Assembly: GCA_910584065.1 (NCBI GenBank)
Contig: CAJTZN010000012.1
Span: forward strand, 12,281-76,280
DNA length: 64,000 bases
Origin: an uncultured Eubacterium sp.
GTDB lineage: Bacteria > Bacillota > Clostridia > Lachnospirales > Lachnospiraceae
Direction of reading: 5' to 3'
Shown piece after piece: positions 41,185 to 49,435 of this stretch; positions within the stretch are counted from its first letter, which is position 1, and every line of letters begins with the position of its first letter. Position numbers and translations under genes: made by a program. The notes beneath the pieces are model-generated. The model was given only the letters and a program-made list of their open reading frames with translations, ran no database searches and was not told the origin of the DNA.

Positions 41185-44100
41185 ATGAGGAGAGTAAAAA
41201 GATCATTATCCATTGTTTTGGCACTATCTATGATGGTATCCTTGATAATGCCCGTGGCGCATGCTGGCGCAAAAGGGCGGGAAGATGGCCGGGAATCTGA
41301 AAAGGAACAGGGGGACGCAGCGGTTGCAGTTCTTGAACTGAGAGCAGGCGGGAGTGAGAAGTCATTAGGACAGGAGCAGTATGCAACGATTCCGGTAATA
41401 GAAGAGGAAACAGGATTTTCCCTGGATGACGGGGATTCCGTAGTCGGCATCAGGGCACTGGATGAGAACGGGGAGGTGCTCCGGGCAGGAAAAGATTATA
41501 CGATAGAAACGCCGGAGGGAGATGGACTGGAGCCGACGGCAGCAGGAGATGGCGTGATCATCGGGAAAGAAGATGTTGTTCGGGATGGACTGAAGGTTGT
41601 CGATGCGTCAGGAGAAGAGGTGACAGAGCTTGTGTTCGTAAACAAGCCGGAAGGGATCAATGAAGGTCCGATTGCCACCAGCACACCGGCCCCGGTATCT
41701 TTGGAGGTGACGCCTATTAGCAGTGACGCCGCCGTGAAGTTCGAGAATGGATCTATCATCTCAAATGGGATAAAACAGAAGTATTACCGTTTAAATGAAG
41801 CAAAAATCTGGGAACTTTATCATGTTGAGCTTACATATGAGGATGGGACGAAATACACGAACAGCCTGTCACAGGCGGTAGAGGAGGGAAAAGTAAGTGC
41901 TGTAACGAACCAGAGCATATCCTATATATGGAGGGAAGGCGGCACATCCAATTTCCTTACCGTTTCCAGCGGAGCTGTTAGTAAGAGAGTTAATGTGCCG
42001 GTAAAAGGATGTTTTGCCGATCTGTATCCGGATAAGGAACTCGAAGAGGATACAGAGATGCCGGTTGAGTATCTGCCGGTGGAACCAACTAGCGGGACTT
42101 TAAAGTTCAAGCCAAAGAGTGATAAAACCTACCACTTTTATTCATCTGGTGATACGGATACCCTCGTATATGTATTTGACGAGTTCGGTAAATCGATCGC
42201 CTACGATGACGACGGTTACGATGATCACAATTTTCTGGCTTCGGTGGAGATGAATGCCGGAAAGACATATGTCATCCAAACACAGGTTTATGGAAATAAG
42301 GAAGGTTCTTTTTCCGTGACTGTAACGGGCAAAGATGAGGAATTCGGCTATGGTTCTCTGAAAGGAAAAGATCTGACTGGTAAATATATCAATCTGGCGC
42401 TCATTGTCGATACGACAGGATCCATGGGCGGTATTATAAATAGCGTGAAAGAGACACTGAAAGAGTTTGTCGATGCGATCGCGGCCACGAACGCGACGCT
42501 CCGCATCTCCCTGATCGATTATAAGGATATTACTGCTGGAAATGGTGGAGATCCGACTGTGCTGCACTATTCCCCGGAACTTTCGATCTGGTTTGAAAAT
42601 GATGATGTGGAGGCGCTGAAAACGGAAATCGGCGGACTTAGAGCCACAGGGGGCGGCGATGGCCCGGAATCAGCGTTGGATGCGCTCGGGAACTTAATAG
42701 AGCCGGATGTTATGACTTTTAACAGTGCAGCGGCAAAATTTGCATTTCTCATCACGGATGCTAACTATAAAAATGAAAACACCCATGACCTGGAAAATAT
42801 GAAGGAACTGATGCACAAGATCGTTGAAAAAGGCATCATTACTTCGGTCATAACGCAAAAGGGAAATTATCAGTATTATCGCAAACTGGCTGCGGTGACG
42901 GAAGGGATACTCATCAATGTAGACAGTGACTTTTCGAATACGATGGGCAGATTTGCGGCGAAGATCGTAGAGGATGCGGAGATTTATGAGGCCGATGAGG
43001 ATATTGTACCCGTAAAGGGGATTGAACTGGGAGGGGACCTCACAGTACCAGAAGGAAAGATCAAGAGCTTCAGGCCGGTATTTGATCCGGTCGATGCGTC
43101 TGAGCAGGGAGTTGTCTGGATGGTAGAGAACGAGGAAATTGCGGAGGTCTCTCCATATACGACAGATGGTGTCCTTGTCGTCCGCGGGAAAATAGGCGGG
43201 ACGACAAAGATCATTGCCCGTTCGCTGGACGGCGGTTATGTGGCGGAATTCGATCTGACGATCCAAAAGACAGTTGTGACAGATAATAAAATGGAGAGCT
43301 GTGATATCGATTCGATCCTTGAGGAACTGGATAAACCGAAAGATCCGAGCGTTGAAACGCCAGTGACCGATCTGGTCTATTACGGGGATGCCGAGCCAAA
43401 GGTAGAGGATGAGAAGCAGAAAGGCATTTACAGCCGTATCATACGGACAGAAAAGAGCATTACCTATGTGTTTGACGATGAGTACGGGGACCTTTTGTAT
43501 GAGTGGAAGTTTGAGGGAGAAAGGCTCAGTGATTCGGACATCGCGGTAGATCTTGGAGCGACGATCGATGCGGAGTCTTCAAGCGTAGAAGAGGCAGCGA
43601 TCGAGAAAGCCGGCCTTGACCCCTATACGGTCATAGATTTCTCCCACAGCGGCTCCCTGCCGGGGACGGCAACGGTTTCCGTAAAAGTGGGGGATAAATT
43701 CCCAGATGGCATATATGAATTGTATCATTATAACAAGACGACGCATGAGTTGGAATTGTGTGAAGATACGGTAGTGAAAGTAGCAGGAGGCGTTGCCCGG
43801 TTTGATATTTCACACTGTTCTTCCTATGTGATCGGGAAAAAGGAAATGGTACCGACACCAGAGCCAACGCCGGTCGTGACGCCGACGCCTGTACCGACAG
43901 CGCCTCCGACGCCAGAACCGACAGTGAACCCGACGGCAGTGCCTACGGTGGAACCGACGGCACAACCGACGGCAAAGCCAACGGATACACCGACGGAAGC
44001 GCCGACAGCGGAACCGACGGCAGAACCAACAGCGAAACCGACGGAAGCGCCGACAGCGAAACCGACGGCACAACCGACAGCGAAGCCGACGGATGCGCCA

Positions 44101-44655
44101 ACGCCAGTACCGACCGATACACCGACATCCGCACCGACGGATAAACCGACGGCGAAGCCTTCAGAAGCGCCGACAGCGGTACCGTCGGTATCCCCGGCAC
44201 CGGCAGTCAGTGTTCCGGTAAAGGGTACGAGGATTTCGGATAAAAAGGCAGTGTATACAGTAAGTAAGGCCGGGGAAACTGGTGGGACGGTCACGTACAC
44301 CAAACCGGTAAAGCGGAGTGTTACGGCAGTGACGATTCCGAATACGGTGAAGATTAGCGGCATTACTTATAAAGTGACGGCGATCGCGTCCAACGCCTTT
44401 AAAAATTGTAAGAAGCTGAAGCGGATCACAATCGGGAAAAATATAACGAAGATCGGGGCAAAGGCATTTTACAAATGTACCAGGCTGGCCAAGATTACTG
44501 TAAAGACGAAAAAACTTGCCAGTAAAAAAGTTGGCAGCAAGGCTTTTCAGGGTATTTATAAGCAGGCAGTCATGAAACTGCCGAAAAACAAACGGAAAGC
44601 TTATATTAAACTGCTGCGCGCGAGGGGCTGCGGCGGTAAAGTGAAATTCAAATAA
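41185..44655 (+). CDS. Secreted von Willebrand factor A surface protein with Pro/Thr repeats and a C-terminal LRR module
   Basis: 1156 residues. A signal peptide (SLSIVLALSMMVSLIMPVAH) is followed by about 370 residues of beta-rich sequence. A PPC-like domain (KTYHFYSSGDTDTLVYVFDE) precedes the vWA domain, which has an intact MIDAS motif DTTGSMGG (about 409-416) and GGGDGPESALDAL. A Big2-like domain, a Pro/Thr linker (43850-44205) and a basic BspA-type leucine-rich module (VTIPNTVKISGITYKVTAIA, SNAFKNCKKLKRITIGKNI) complete it. vWA domains with MIDAS bind protein or glycan ligands through a metal ion. The start is ATG 41185 after AGGTGAA; GTG 41176 is an alternative. The C-terminal module resembles that of the GH43 protein two genes downstream. 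Confidence 0.85.
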   Translation: MRRVKRSLSIVLALSMMVSLIMPVAHAGAKGREDGRESEKEQGDAAVAVLELRAGGSEKSLGQEQYATIPVIEEETGFSLDDGDSVVGIRALDENGEVLRAGKDYTIETPEGDGLEPTAAGDGVIIGKEDVVRDGLKVVDASGEEVTELVFVNKPEGINEGPIATSTPAPVSLEVTPISSDAAVKFENGSIISNGIKQKYYRLNEAKIWELYHVELTYEDGTKYTNSLSQAVEEGKVSAVTNQSISYIWREGGTSNFLTVSSGAVSKRVNVPVKGCFADLYPDKELEEDTEMPVEYLPVEPTSGTLKFKPKSDKTYHFYSSGDTDTLVYVFDEFGKSIAYDDDGYDDHNFLASVEMNAGKTYVIQTQVYGNKEGSFSVTVTGKDEEFGYGSLKGKDLTGKYINLALIVDTTGSMGGIINSVKETLKEFVDAIAATNATLRISLIDYKDITAGNGGDPTVLHYSPELSIWFENDDVEALKTEIGGLRATGGGDGPESALDALGNLIEPDVMTFNSAAAKFAFLITDANYKNENTHDLENMKELMHKIVEKGIITSVITQKGNYQYYRKLAAVTEGILINVDSDFSNTMGRFAAKIVEDAEIYEADEDIVPVKGIELGGDLTVPEGKIKSFRPVFDPVDASEQGVVWMVENEEIAEVSPYTTDGVLVVRGKIGGTTKIIARSLDGGYVAEFDLTIQKTVVTDNKMESCDIDSILEELDKPKDPSVETPVTDLVYYGDAEPKVEDEKQKGIYSRIIRTEKSITYVFDDEYGDLLYEWKFEGERLSDSDIAVDLGATIDAESSSVEEAAIEKAGLDPYTVIDFSHSGSLPGTATVSVKVGDKFPDGIYELYHYNKTTHELELCEDTVVKVAGGVARFDISHCSSYVIGKKEMVPTPEPTPVVTPTPVPTAPPTPEPTVNPTAVPTVEPTAQPTAKPTDTPTEAPTAEPTAEPTAKPTEAPTAKPTAQPTAKPTDAPTPVPTDTPTSAPTDKPTAKPSEAPTAVPSVSPAPAVSVPVKGTRISDKKAVYTVSKAGETGGTVTYTKPVKRSVTAVTIPNTVKISGITYKVTAIASNAFKNCKKLKRITIGKNITKIGAKAFYKCTRLAKITVKTKKLASKKVGSKAFQGIYKQAVMKLPKNKRKAYIKLLRARGCGGKVKFK
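43850..44205 (+). repeat. Pro/Thr tetrapeptide repeat region (PTAx)
   Basis: About 30 consecutive 12-base units encode PTAQ, PTAK, PTDT, PTEA and similar. It is a flexible wall-spanning or linker stretch between the vWA/Big2 part and the C-terminal LRR module. Confidence 0.9.
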
Positions 44656-44689
44656 GTGAGTAAGATAAAACTCCAGGAGGTATTTTTAA

Positions 44690-45514
44690 ATGGTAAACGA
44701 AAACATAAAAAATGTTGTGGATCTGGTGCCGTTGATCAGCCAGCTGTTTGAGTATGATGTGTATATCTCAGTTATGGATGAAGACAGTGTCGTTCAGGGG
44801 TATTACGTTCCCGAAGATGTTACGCCGAAATTGCACGTAGGGGATACTTTTCACGATCCGAGCGGTGCATTCCGTGATGTGATGCGGACAGGGCAGGCGA
44901 AGCACAATTTTCTGCCCAAAGAAGTGATGGGGGAGGCCTTTGAGGGCATCCTTGTACCGATCAAGGATGGCAGTAAGGTGGTAGGATGTATTGCGTGTAC
45001 TCATTCCGCGGAAAAGAAGGAAGAGATGGCGGGTATTACCGTAAAATTCCAGGAGTCAATGAACACGATCAACACTTCGATCAAAACGGTTGTGGAAGGT
45101 ATATCCAACCTGTCACAGATGATGGCTGGTATGAGTGAGATGACAAATAATGTGGAAGGGGATGTGCACAATACGGTTGAAGTAGTCAATAAGATCAGCA
45201 GCAATGCGTCCCGTTCCAACATTCTGGCGCTCAATGCCTCGATCGAGGCGGCGCGCAGCGGGGAGAATGGACGGGGATTTGCCGTCGTTGCCGACCAGAT
45301 GGGGGAACTGGCAAAAGACAGTGGCAATTCAGCTACGGAGATCAAATCTACGCTGAATACGATCACCGATCATTTATATTCGATCATCTCTTCCATTAAG
45401 GAAGCGAATGACGTGGCGAAAGAGCATTTGGAAAATGTCAACATGATCCAGAATACACTGGAAGAGACCCTCGTACTGGCTGGAAAGCTGGAAGAGGATA
45501 TTCGAAATCAATAA
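44690..45514 (+). CDS. Soluble methyl-accepting chemotaxis-type receptor
   Basis: 274 residues with no membrane segment or HAMP domain. The N-terminal 115 residues form a PAS/GAF-like sensor (FEYDVYISVMDEDSVVQGYY, LVPIKDGSKVVGCIACTHS). The rest is a short signalling coiled coil with the hairpin-tip sequence SNILALNASIEAARSGENGR followed by GFAVVADQMGELAKDS, as in MCPs. Such short cytoplasmic receptors (compare YfmS of Bacillus) couple intracellular state to CheA/CheW. No che genes are nearby. AGGAGG precedes ATG 44690. It lies 34 bases after the vWA gene and 24 bases before the GH43 gene, so it appears to be in one operon with them, which is unusual. Confidence 0.88.
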   Translation: MVNENIKNVVDLVPLISQLFEYDVYISVMDEDSVVQGYYVPEDVTPKLHVGDTFHDPSGAFRDVMRTGQAKHNFLPKEVMGEAFEGILVPIKDGSKVVGCIACTHSAEKKEEMAGITVKFQESMNTINTSIKTVVEGISNLSQMMAGMSEMTNNVEGDVHNTVEVVNKISSNASRSNILALNASIEAARSGENGRGFAVVADQMGELAKDSGNSATEIKSTLNTITDHLYSIISSIKEANDVAKEHLENVNMIQNTLEETLVLAGKLEEDIRNQ

Positions 45515-45538
45515 AAGATGAGAAAGGGGTTCAGTAAA

Positions 45539-47650
45539 ATGAACAAGTTTATGAAGTGGTTATCACTGGCAGCGCTTGCGGTTGCTTTTTGCGGAAGCAG
45601 CCTGCTTTACAGTAAGCAGGCCGAGGCATCAAACCCATATCTGCCGCACTGGGAGCATATCCCGGACGGGGAGCCCAAGCTGTTTGAGGATCCGGATAAT
45701 CCGGGGAAATACCGTGCCTATATTTACGGTTCCCATGACATCCGGAAGACGGAGTACTGCGGGGACAATCTGGTGCTCTGGTCCGCGCCGGCAGAGAACC
45801 TGAACGACTGGCGGTATGAGGGAGAGATTTTCCGGCATGAGGTTGACGGCGTAGGGGATATCTTTTATGCGCCGGACGTCGTGGAAACGAAGGACGCAGC
45901 GGGGAACAAAGTGTACTATCTGTACCCGAACAACCGTTCTTCGGGACGTTACGATATGATCGCGAAATCGAACAGCCCGAAAGGACCGTTTGAAGTATGT
46001 AACTGGAAAGAGGGCAGTACGACGGAGACGGAAGGCGTTCTCGGCTATGACGCCGCCCTGTTTGTGGATGATGATGGAAGAGCATATGGTTACTGGGGAT
46101 TTGAGGGTTCTGAGATGGCAGAGCTGGATCCGAATACGATGTGTACGGTGAAAGAAGGCTGCAAAGTGCTGACAGAGGCAGATACCGGGATCGATAACAG
46201 TAAGACCGGAGATAATTTCCGCTTTTTCGAGGCATCCTCTATACGAAAAGTAGAAGATAAGTATGTGTTCATATACAGCCGAAAGACGAAAAACGGTGAG
46301 TTTGGAATGGGACCATCCAATTGTACGCTCGCTTATGCGTATTCGGACACGCCGCTCGGGCCGTGGACGTATGGCGGTACGATCATCGACGCGCGCGCGA
46401 GGGAAAGAGATAAAGACGGAAATAATATTGCTTCCATGACGACGGGAAATACGCACGGAAGTATTTTGGAAGTAAACGGCCAGTGGTATGTGTTCTACCA
46501 CCGTTGTATTGATAACAGCCAGACACGCCGCCAGGGCGTCGTAGAGCCGATCGACGTACGTGTGACAGCGGACGGCAAGGTGGAGATCAAAGAGGCGGAA
46601 GTGACGTCGCAGGGATTTGAGATCAACGGCCTGAACCCGTATAAGAAGCTGTCGGGAGGAAGCGCCTGCTATCTTACCGGTGGCGCGCAGGTTGCGTCAC
46701 ATTATGACGAGTGGAATCCGGGCAGTAATGTGTACCGTATCTCGAACGGCGCCGTCGTTGGCTATAAATACTTCAATTTTGATGCCGGAAGGGGAACGCG
46801 TACGAAAGATATGCTTGCGGTCTCCCTCATTCCGAAAGGGAAACCGGTGACTATTCAGGTCATGCTCGACCGCCCTTGGGAAAGTGCTGGCGGCAAGCTG
46901 CTCGGTACGATCGAGATATCCGAATCGGATGATGTGAACGGCGTGATCAAGACGATCGATGTGGACGGCCTCAGTTCCCTGACAGGAAAGCACGCGCTGT
47001 TCTTCGTATTCAGTTCTTCCAAGCAGGGCGGCGTCTGCGAGCTGGAAGCGTTCCAGTTCGGAGAGGCAACCGTCACCGATGAAGACGAAGGGCAGGATCC
47101 GCCGCTTCCGTCGGAGACGCCGAATGTAACGCCGACAGCCGCACCGGGCCAGAATCCGACAGCCGCGCCGCCGGCAAATGCCAGCCAGGCGCCGTCGGCC
47201 ACGCAGGCTCCTTCTGGTACGGCCACGCCTGCCCCGAGTCCTGCTGCAAAAGTGGTAAAGGGCCAGACATATACATCGGGCAGTCTCGTGTACAAAGTGA
47301 CAAATGTGGACAAAAAGACAGTCACGGTAACCAGAGCGAAAACGAAAACGATGAAAACGATCAAAGTCCCGAATACGGTGACGATCGAAGGTGAAAAATT
47401 CCGTGTGACCGCGATCGGAAAATCCGCTTTTAAGGGATGCAAAAAGGCGACGAAGGCGACGATCGGTAAAAATGTAACGGAGATTGGAAGCCAGGCCTTT
47501 GCTTCGTGTAAGAAGCTGAAAACGATCACGATCAACTCGACGGTACTGAAAAAAGCAGGAAAGAATGCGTGCAAGGGAATCCACGCCAAAGCAAAACTAA
47601 AGGCGCCGAAAAAGAAACTTGCCGCATACAAAAAAATGCTAAAACTATAA
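45539..47650 (+). CDS. Secreted GH43 glycosidase with a CBM6-like domain and a C-terminal LRR module
   Basis: 703 residues with a signal peptide (WLSLAALAVAFCGSSLLYS). The GH43 propeller has KLFEDPDNPGKYRAYIYGSH, FYAPDVVETKD, GYDAALFVDDDGRAYGYWGF, FFEASSIRKVEDKYVFIYS and NTHGSILEVNGQWYVFYHR. These suit an arabinosidase or xylosidase. A CBM6-like beta-sandwich follows (KYFNFDAGRGTRTKDMLAVS to HALFFVFSS), then a PTAAPGQNPTAAPP linker and a basic LRR module (VPNTVTIEGEKFRVTAIGKS, FKGCKKATKATIGKNVTEIG). Start ATG 45539 has AAAGGGG 9 bases upstream; the earlier in-frame ATG 45518 includes that site. The last gene of the probable operon, it is followed by a terminator. Confidence 0.9.
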   Translation: MNKFMKWLSLAALAVAFCGSSLLYSKQAEASNPYLPHWEHIPDGEPKLFEDPDNPGKYRAYIYGSHDIRKTEYCGDNLVLWSAPAENLNDWRYEGEIFRHEVDGVGDIFYAPDVVETKDAAGNKVYYLYPNNRSSGRYDMIAKSNSPKGPFEVCNWKEGSTTETEGVLGYDAALFVDDDGRAYGYWGFEGSEMAELDPNTMCTVKEGCKVLTEADTGIDNSKTGDNFRFFEASSIRKVEDKYVFIYSRKTKNGEFGMGPSNCTLAYAYSDTPLGPWTYGGTIIDARARERDKDGNNIASMTTGNTHGSILEVNGQWYVFYHRCIDNSQTRRQGVVEPIDVRVTADGKVEIKEAEVTSQGFEINGLNPYKKLSGGSACYLTGGAQVASHYDEWNPGSNVYRISNGAVVGYKYFNFDAGRGTRTKDMLAVSLIPKGKPVTIQVMLDRPWESAGGKLLGTIEISESDDVNGVIKTIDVDGLSSLTGKHALFFVFSSSKQGGVCELEAFQFGEATVTDEDEGQDPPLPSETPNVTPTAAPGQNPTAAPPANASQAPSATQAPSGTATPAPSPAAKVVKGQTYTSGSLVYKVTNVDKKTVTVTRAKTKTMKTIKVPNTVTIEGEKFRVTAIGKSAFKGCKKATKATIGKNVTEIGSQAFASCKKLKTITINSTVLKKAGKNACKGIHAKAKLKAPKKKLAAYKKMLKL

Positions 47651-47681
47651 AAAGCTAAAGCTATAAATAAGGCAGAGTTCT

Positions 47682-47746
47682 CTCCGTTCCTGTTTTATCC
47701 GGGTGAAGTTCGTATGGCATCCGGCGCGGACAGGGGCGGAGTTTTT
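47682..47746 (+). terminator. Terminator after the GH43 gene
   Basis: CTCCGTTCCTGT pairs with ACAGGGGCGGAG (two G-U pairs) across a long loop and is followed by TTTTT. Confidence 0.65.
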
Positions 47747-47801
47747 ATGTGCAATTTTTTTCCAAAAAGCGCGGAAATTCGGGAACTGTCTGTGATGGTG
47801 A

Positions 47802-47831
47802 TTGACAACTGCAAAAGCATTGTGGTAATAT
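47802..47831 (+). promoter_or_regulatory. Promoter of icd
   Basis: TTGACA, an 18-base spacer, then TAATAT. It gives an unusually long leader of about 220 bases before icd. The stretch between the terminator and this promoter holds nothing I recognise. Confidence 0.65.
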
Positions 47832-47901
47832 ACTAAAGAAGCAGAGGGAAAACGTGTGTGCCAATGTGCTTTTTAATTTTAAACGCAGCAAGCAGAGAAG
47901 A

Positions 47902-48054
47902 AATGGAGGATAGTGTGAAAAATAAGCTTGATAGCTTATTTTTCACACGGCTATTTGTGCCGGAGCGTCACAAATAAGCCCTGATGGCAGACGAGAAATC
48001 GCCTTCGCGACTTTCTCGTCGCCCCGTCGCGTAAACGCTCCGGAATGGAGGATA
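47902..48054 (+). mobile_element. Palindrome-rich element with 11-bp flanking direct repeats in the icd leader
   Basis: AATGGAGGATA occurs at 47902-47912 and again at 48044-48054. The 131 bases between contain a perfect 16-bp hairpin (GTGTGAAAAATAAGCT at 47913-47928 with 47933-47948), a second hairpin (GGCTATTTGTG with CACAAATAAGCC), a third (GACGAGAAATCGC with GCGACTTTCTCGTC, one bulge), and CCGGAGCGT matching ACGCTCCGG at its end. The direct repeat contains the icd Shine-Dalgarno sequence, so the element looks like an insertion that duplicated it. Alternatively it is a structured regulatory leader. Confidence 0.6.
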
Positions 48055-48056
48055 AT

Positions 48057-49262
48057 ATGGCTAAGATTACGATGACGACACCACTTGTAGAGATGGATGG
48101 AGATGAGATGACGCGTATTTTGTGGCAGATGATCAAAGATGAACTTTTGCTGCCATATATTGATTTGAAGACAGAATATTATGATCTGGGTCTTGCACAC
48201 CGGAATGAGACAGACGATAAGGTGACGATCGATTCTGCTGAGGCGACAAAGAAATACGGTGTTGCGGTGAAGTGCGCGACGATCACGCCGAACGCGGCGC
48301 GTATGACAGAGTACGATCTGAAAGAGATGTGGAAATCACCGAACGGCACGATCCGCGCGGCGCTGGACGGCACGGTATTTCGCGCGCCGATCCAGGTAAA
48401 GGGGATCGAACCATGCGTGAAAAACTGGACGGCCCCGATCACGCTGGCGCGTCATGCCTACGGCGACGTGTATAAAAATACGGAGATCAAGGTGCCGGGA
48501 AAAGGAAAGGCGGAACTGGTATTTACTGCGGAGGACGGAACGGAGATCCGGGAGACGATACATGAATTCGACGGCCCGGGGATCATTCAGGGGATCCACA
48601 ATACGGATAAGTCCATCACAAGCTTTGCCAGGGCATGTTTTAACTACGCGCTGGACATCAAACAGGATCTGTGGTTTGCCACGAAAGACACGATCTCCAA
48701 AAAATACGATCACAACTTTAAGGATATTTTCCAGGATATTTATGACAGCGAATACAAAGAAAAATTTGAGGCGGCAGGCATCGAATATTTCTACACGCTC
48801 ATCGATGACGCGGTAGCGCGTGTGATGAAAGCGGAGGGCGGCTTTATCTGGGCCTGCAAGAATTACGACGGCGATGTGATGAGCGATATGGTATCGTCCG
48901 CGTGCGGCTCCCTCGGCATGATGACTTCGGTGCTCGTGTCACCGGACGGCGCTTACGAGTACGAGGCCGCCCACGGCACGGTACAGCGCCATTATTATAA
49001 ACACCTGAACGGGGAGGAGACATCGACCAATTCGGTGGCCACGATTTTTGCCTGGACAGGGGCGCTGCGCAAGCGCGGAGAACTCGACGGTATTAAGGAA
49101 CTGATGGATTTTGCGGACAGATTGGAGCAGGCGACGCTGAAAACGATTGAGTCCGGGAAAATGACCGGCGACCTGGCGCGGATCACGAGTCTGGAACACG
49201 TGACGGTGCTGAACAGTCAGGATTTCATCGGGGCGATTCGCGAAACACTGGAACAAATCTGA
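48057..49262 (+). CDS. icd: NADP-dependent isocitrate dehydrogenase
   Basis: 401-residue enzyme that oxidatively decarboxylates isocitrate to 2-oxoglutarate, supplying glutamate and NADPH. Family blocks are VEMDGDEMTRILW, CATITPNAARMTEY, WKSPNGTIRAALDGTVFR, SITSFARACF, LWFATKDTISKKYDH, NYDGDVMSDMV and AAHGTVQRHYY. It belongs to the homodimeric eukaryote-like type found in many Clostridia. ATG 48057 follows GGAGG at 48048-48052; the ATG at 48045 overlaps that site and is rejected. The long palindromic leader may affect its expression. Confidence 0.95.
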   Translation: MAKITMTTPLVEMDGDEMTRILWQMIKDELLLPYIDLKTEYYDLGLAHRNETDDKVTIDSAEATKKYGVAVKCATITPNAARMTEYDLKEMWKSPNGTIRAALDGTVFRAPIQVKGIEPCVKNWTAPITLARHAYGDVYKNTEIKVPGKGKAELVFTAEDGTEIRETIHEFDGPGIIQGIHNTDKSITSFARACFNYALDIKQDLWFATKDTISKKYDHNFKDIFQDIYDSEYKEKFEAAGIEYFYTLIDDAVARVMKAEGGFIWACKNYDGDVMSDMVSSACGSLGMMTSVLVSPDGAYEYEAAHGTVQRHYYKHLNGEETSTNSVATIFAWTGALRKRGELDGIKELMDFADRLEQATLKTIESGKMTGDLARITSLEHVTVLNSQDFIGAIRETLEQI

Positions 49263-49286
49263 AATGTGGTGAGGAAAGAGGCAGGG

Positions 49287-49376
49287 ATGGCCGTGAGCAT
49301 TCTCGAGGTTTTGGCGGCGTTCGCGCTTATCGTTTTGCAGATAAGGGAAAAGGATCGGCGGGCGGATAAAGTTTGA
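49287..49376 (+). CDS. Possible 29-residue membrane peptide
   Basis: ATG 49287, preceded by GAGGAAAGAGG, opens a frame of 29 codons: MAVSILEVLAAFALIVLQ, then a basic tail (REKDRRADKV). It has one hydrophobic helix, like many small membrane peptides and some holin-like type I toxins. It lies 24 bases after icd, and its stop overlaps the -35 box of the thiC promoter. There is no homology evidence; it may be chance. Confidence 0.3.
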   Translation: MAVSILEVLAAFALIVLQIREKDRRADKV

Positions 49377-49401
49377 CAAAGATATTTGTTTCTAGTACAA
49401 T
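49373..49401 (+). promoter_or_regulatory. Promoter of thiC
   Basis: TTGACA, a 17-base spacer, then TACAAT. The leader before ATG 49436 is only about 30 bases, which excludes a TPP riboswitch. Confidence 0.85.
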
Positions 49402-49435
49402 GACTATAGAGCAAGGAAAATGGAGGATTACATAG

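Noticed and set aside
43810..44363. Val/Gly repeat frames antisense to the Pro/Thr region, and a possible CRISPR-like pattern of regular repeats
   Set aside because: The 12-base periodicity is coding (PTAx units) and there are no spacer and repeat pairs of CRISPR size.
47943..48200. 85-codon minus-strand frame over the icd leader
   Set aside because: It crosses the palindromic element and the icd start without a ribosome site; such frames appear wherever the palindromes lie.
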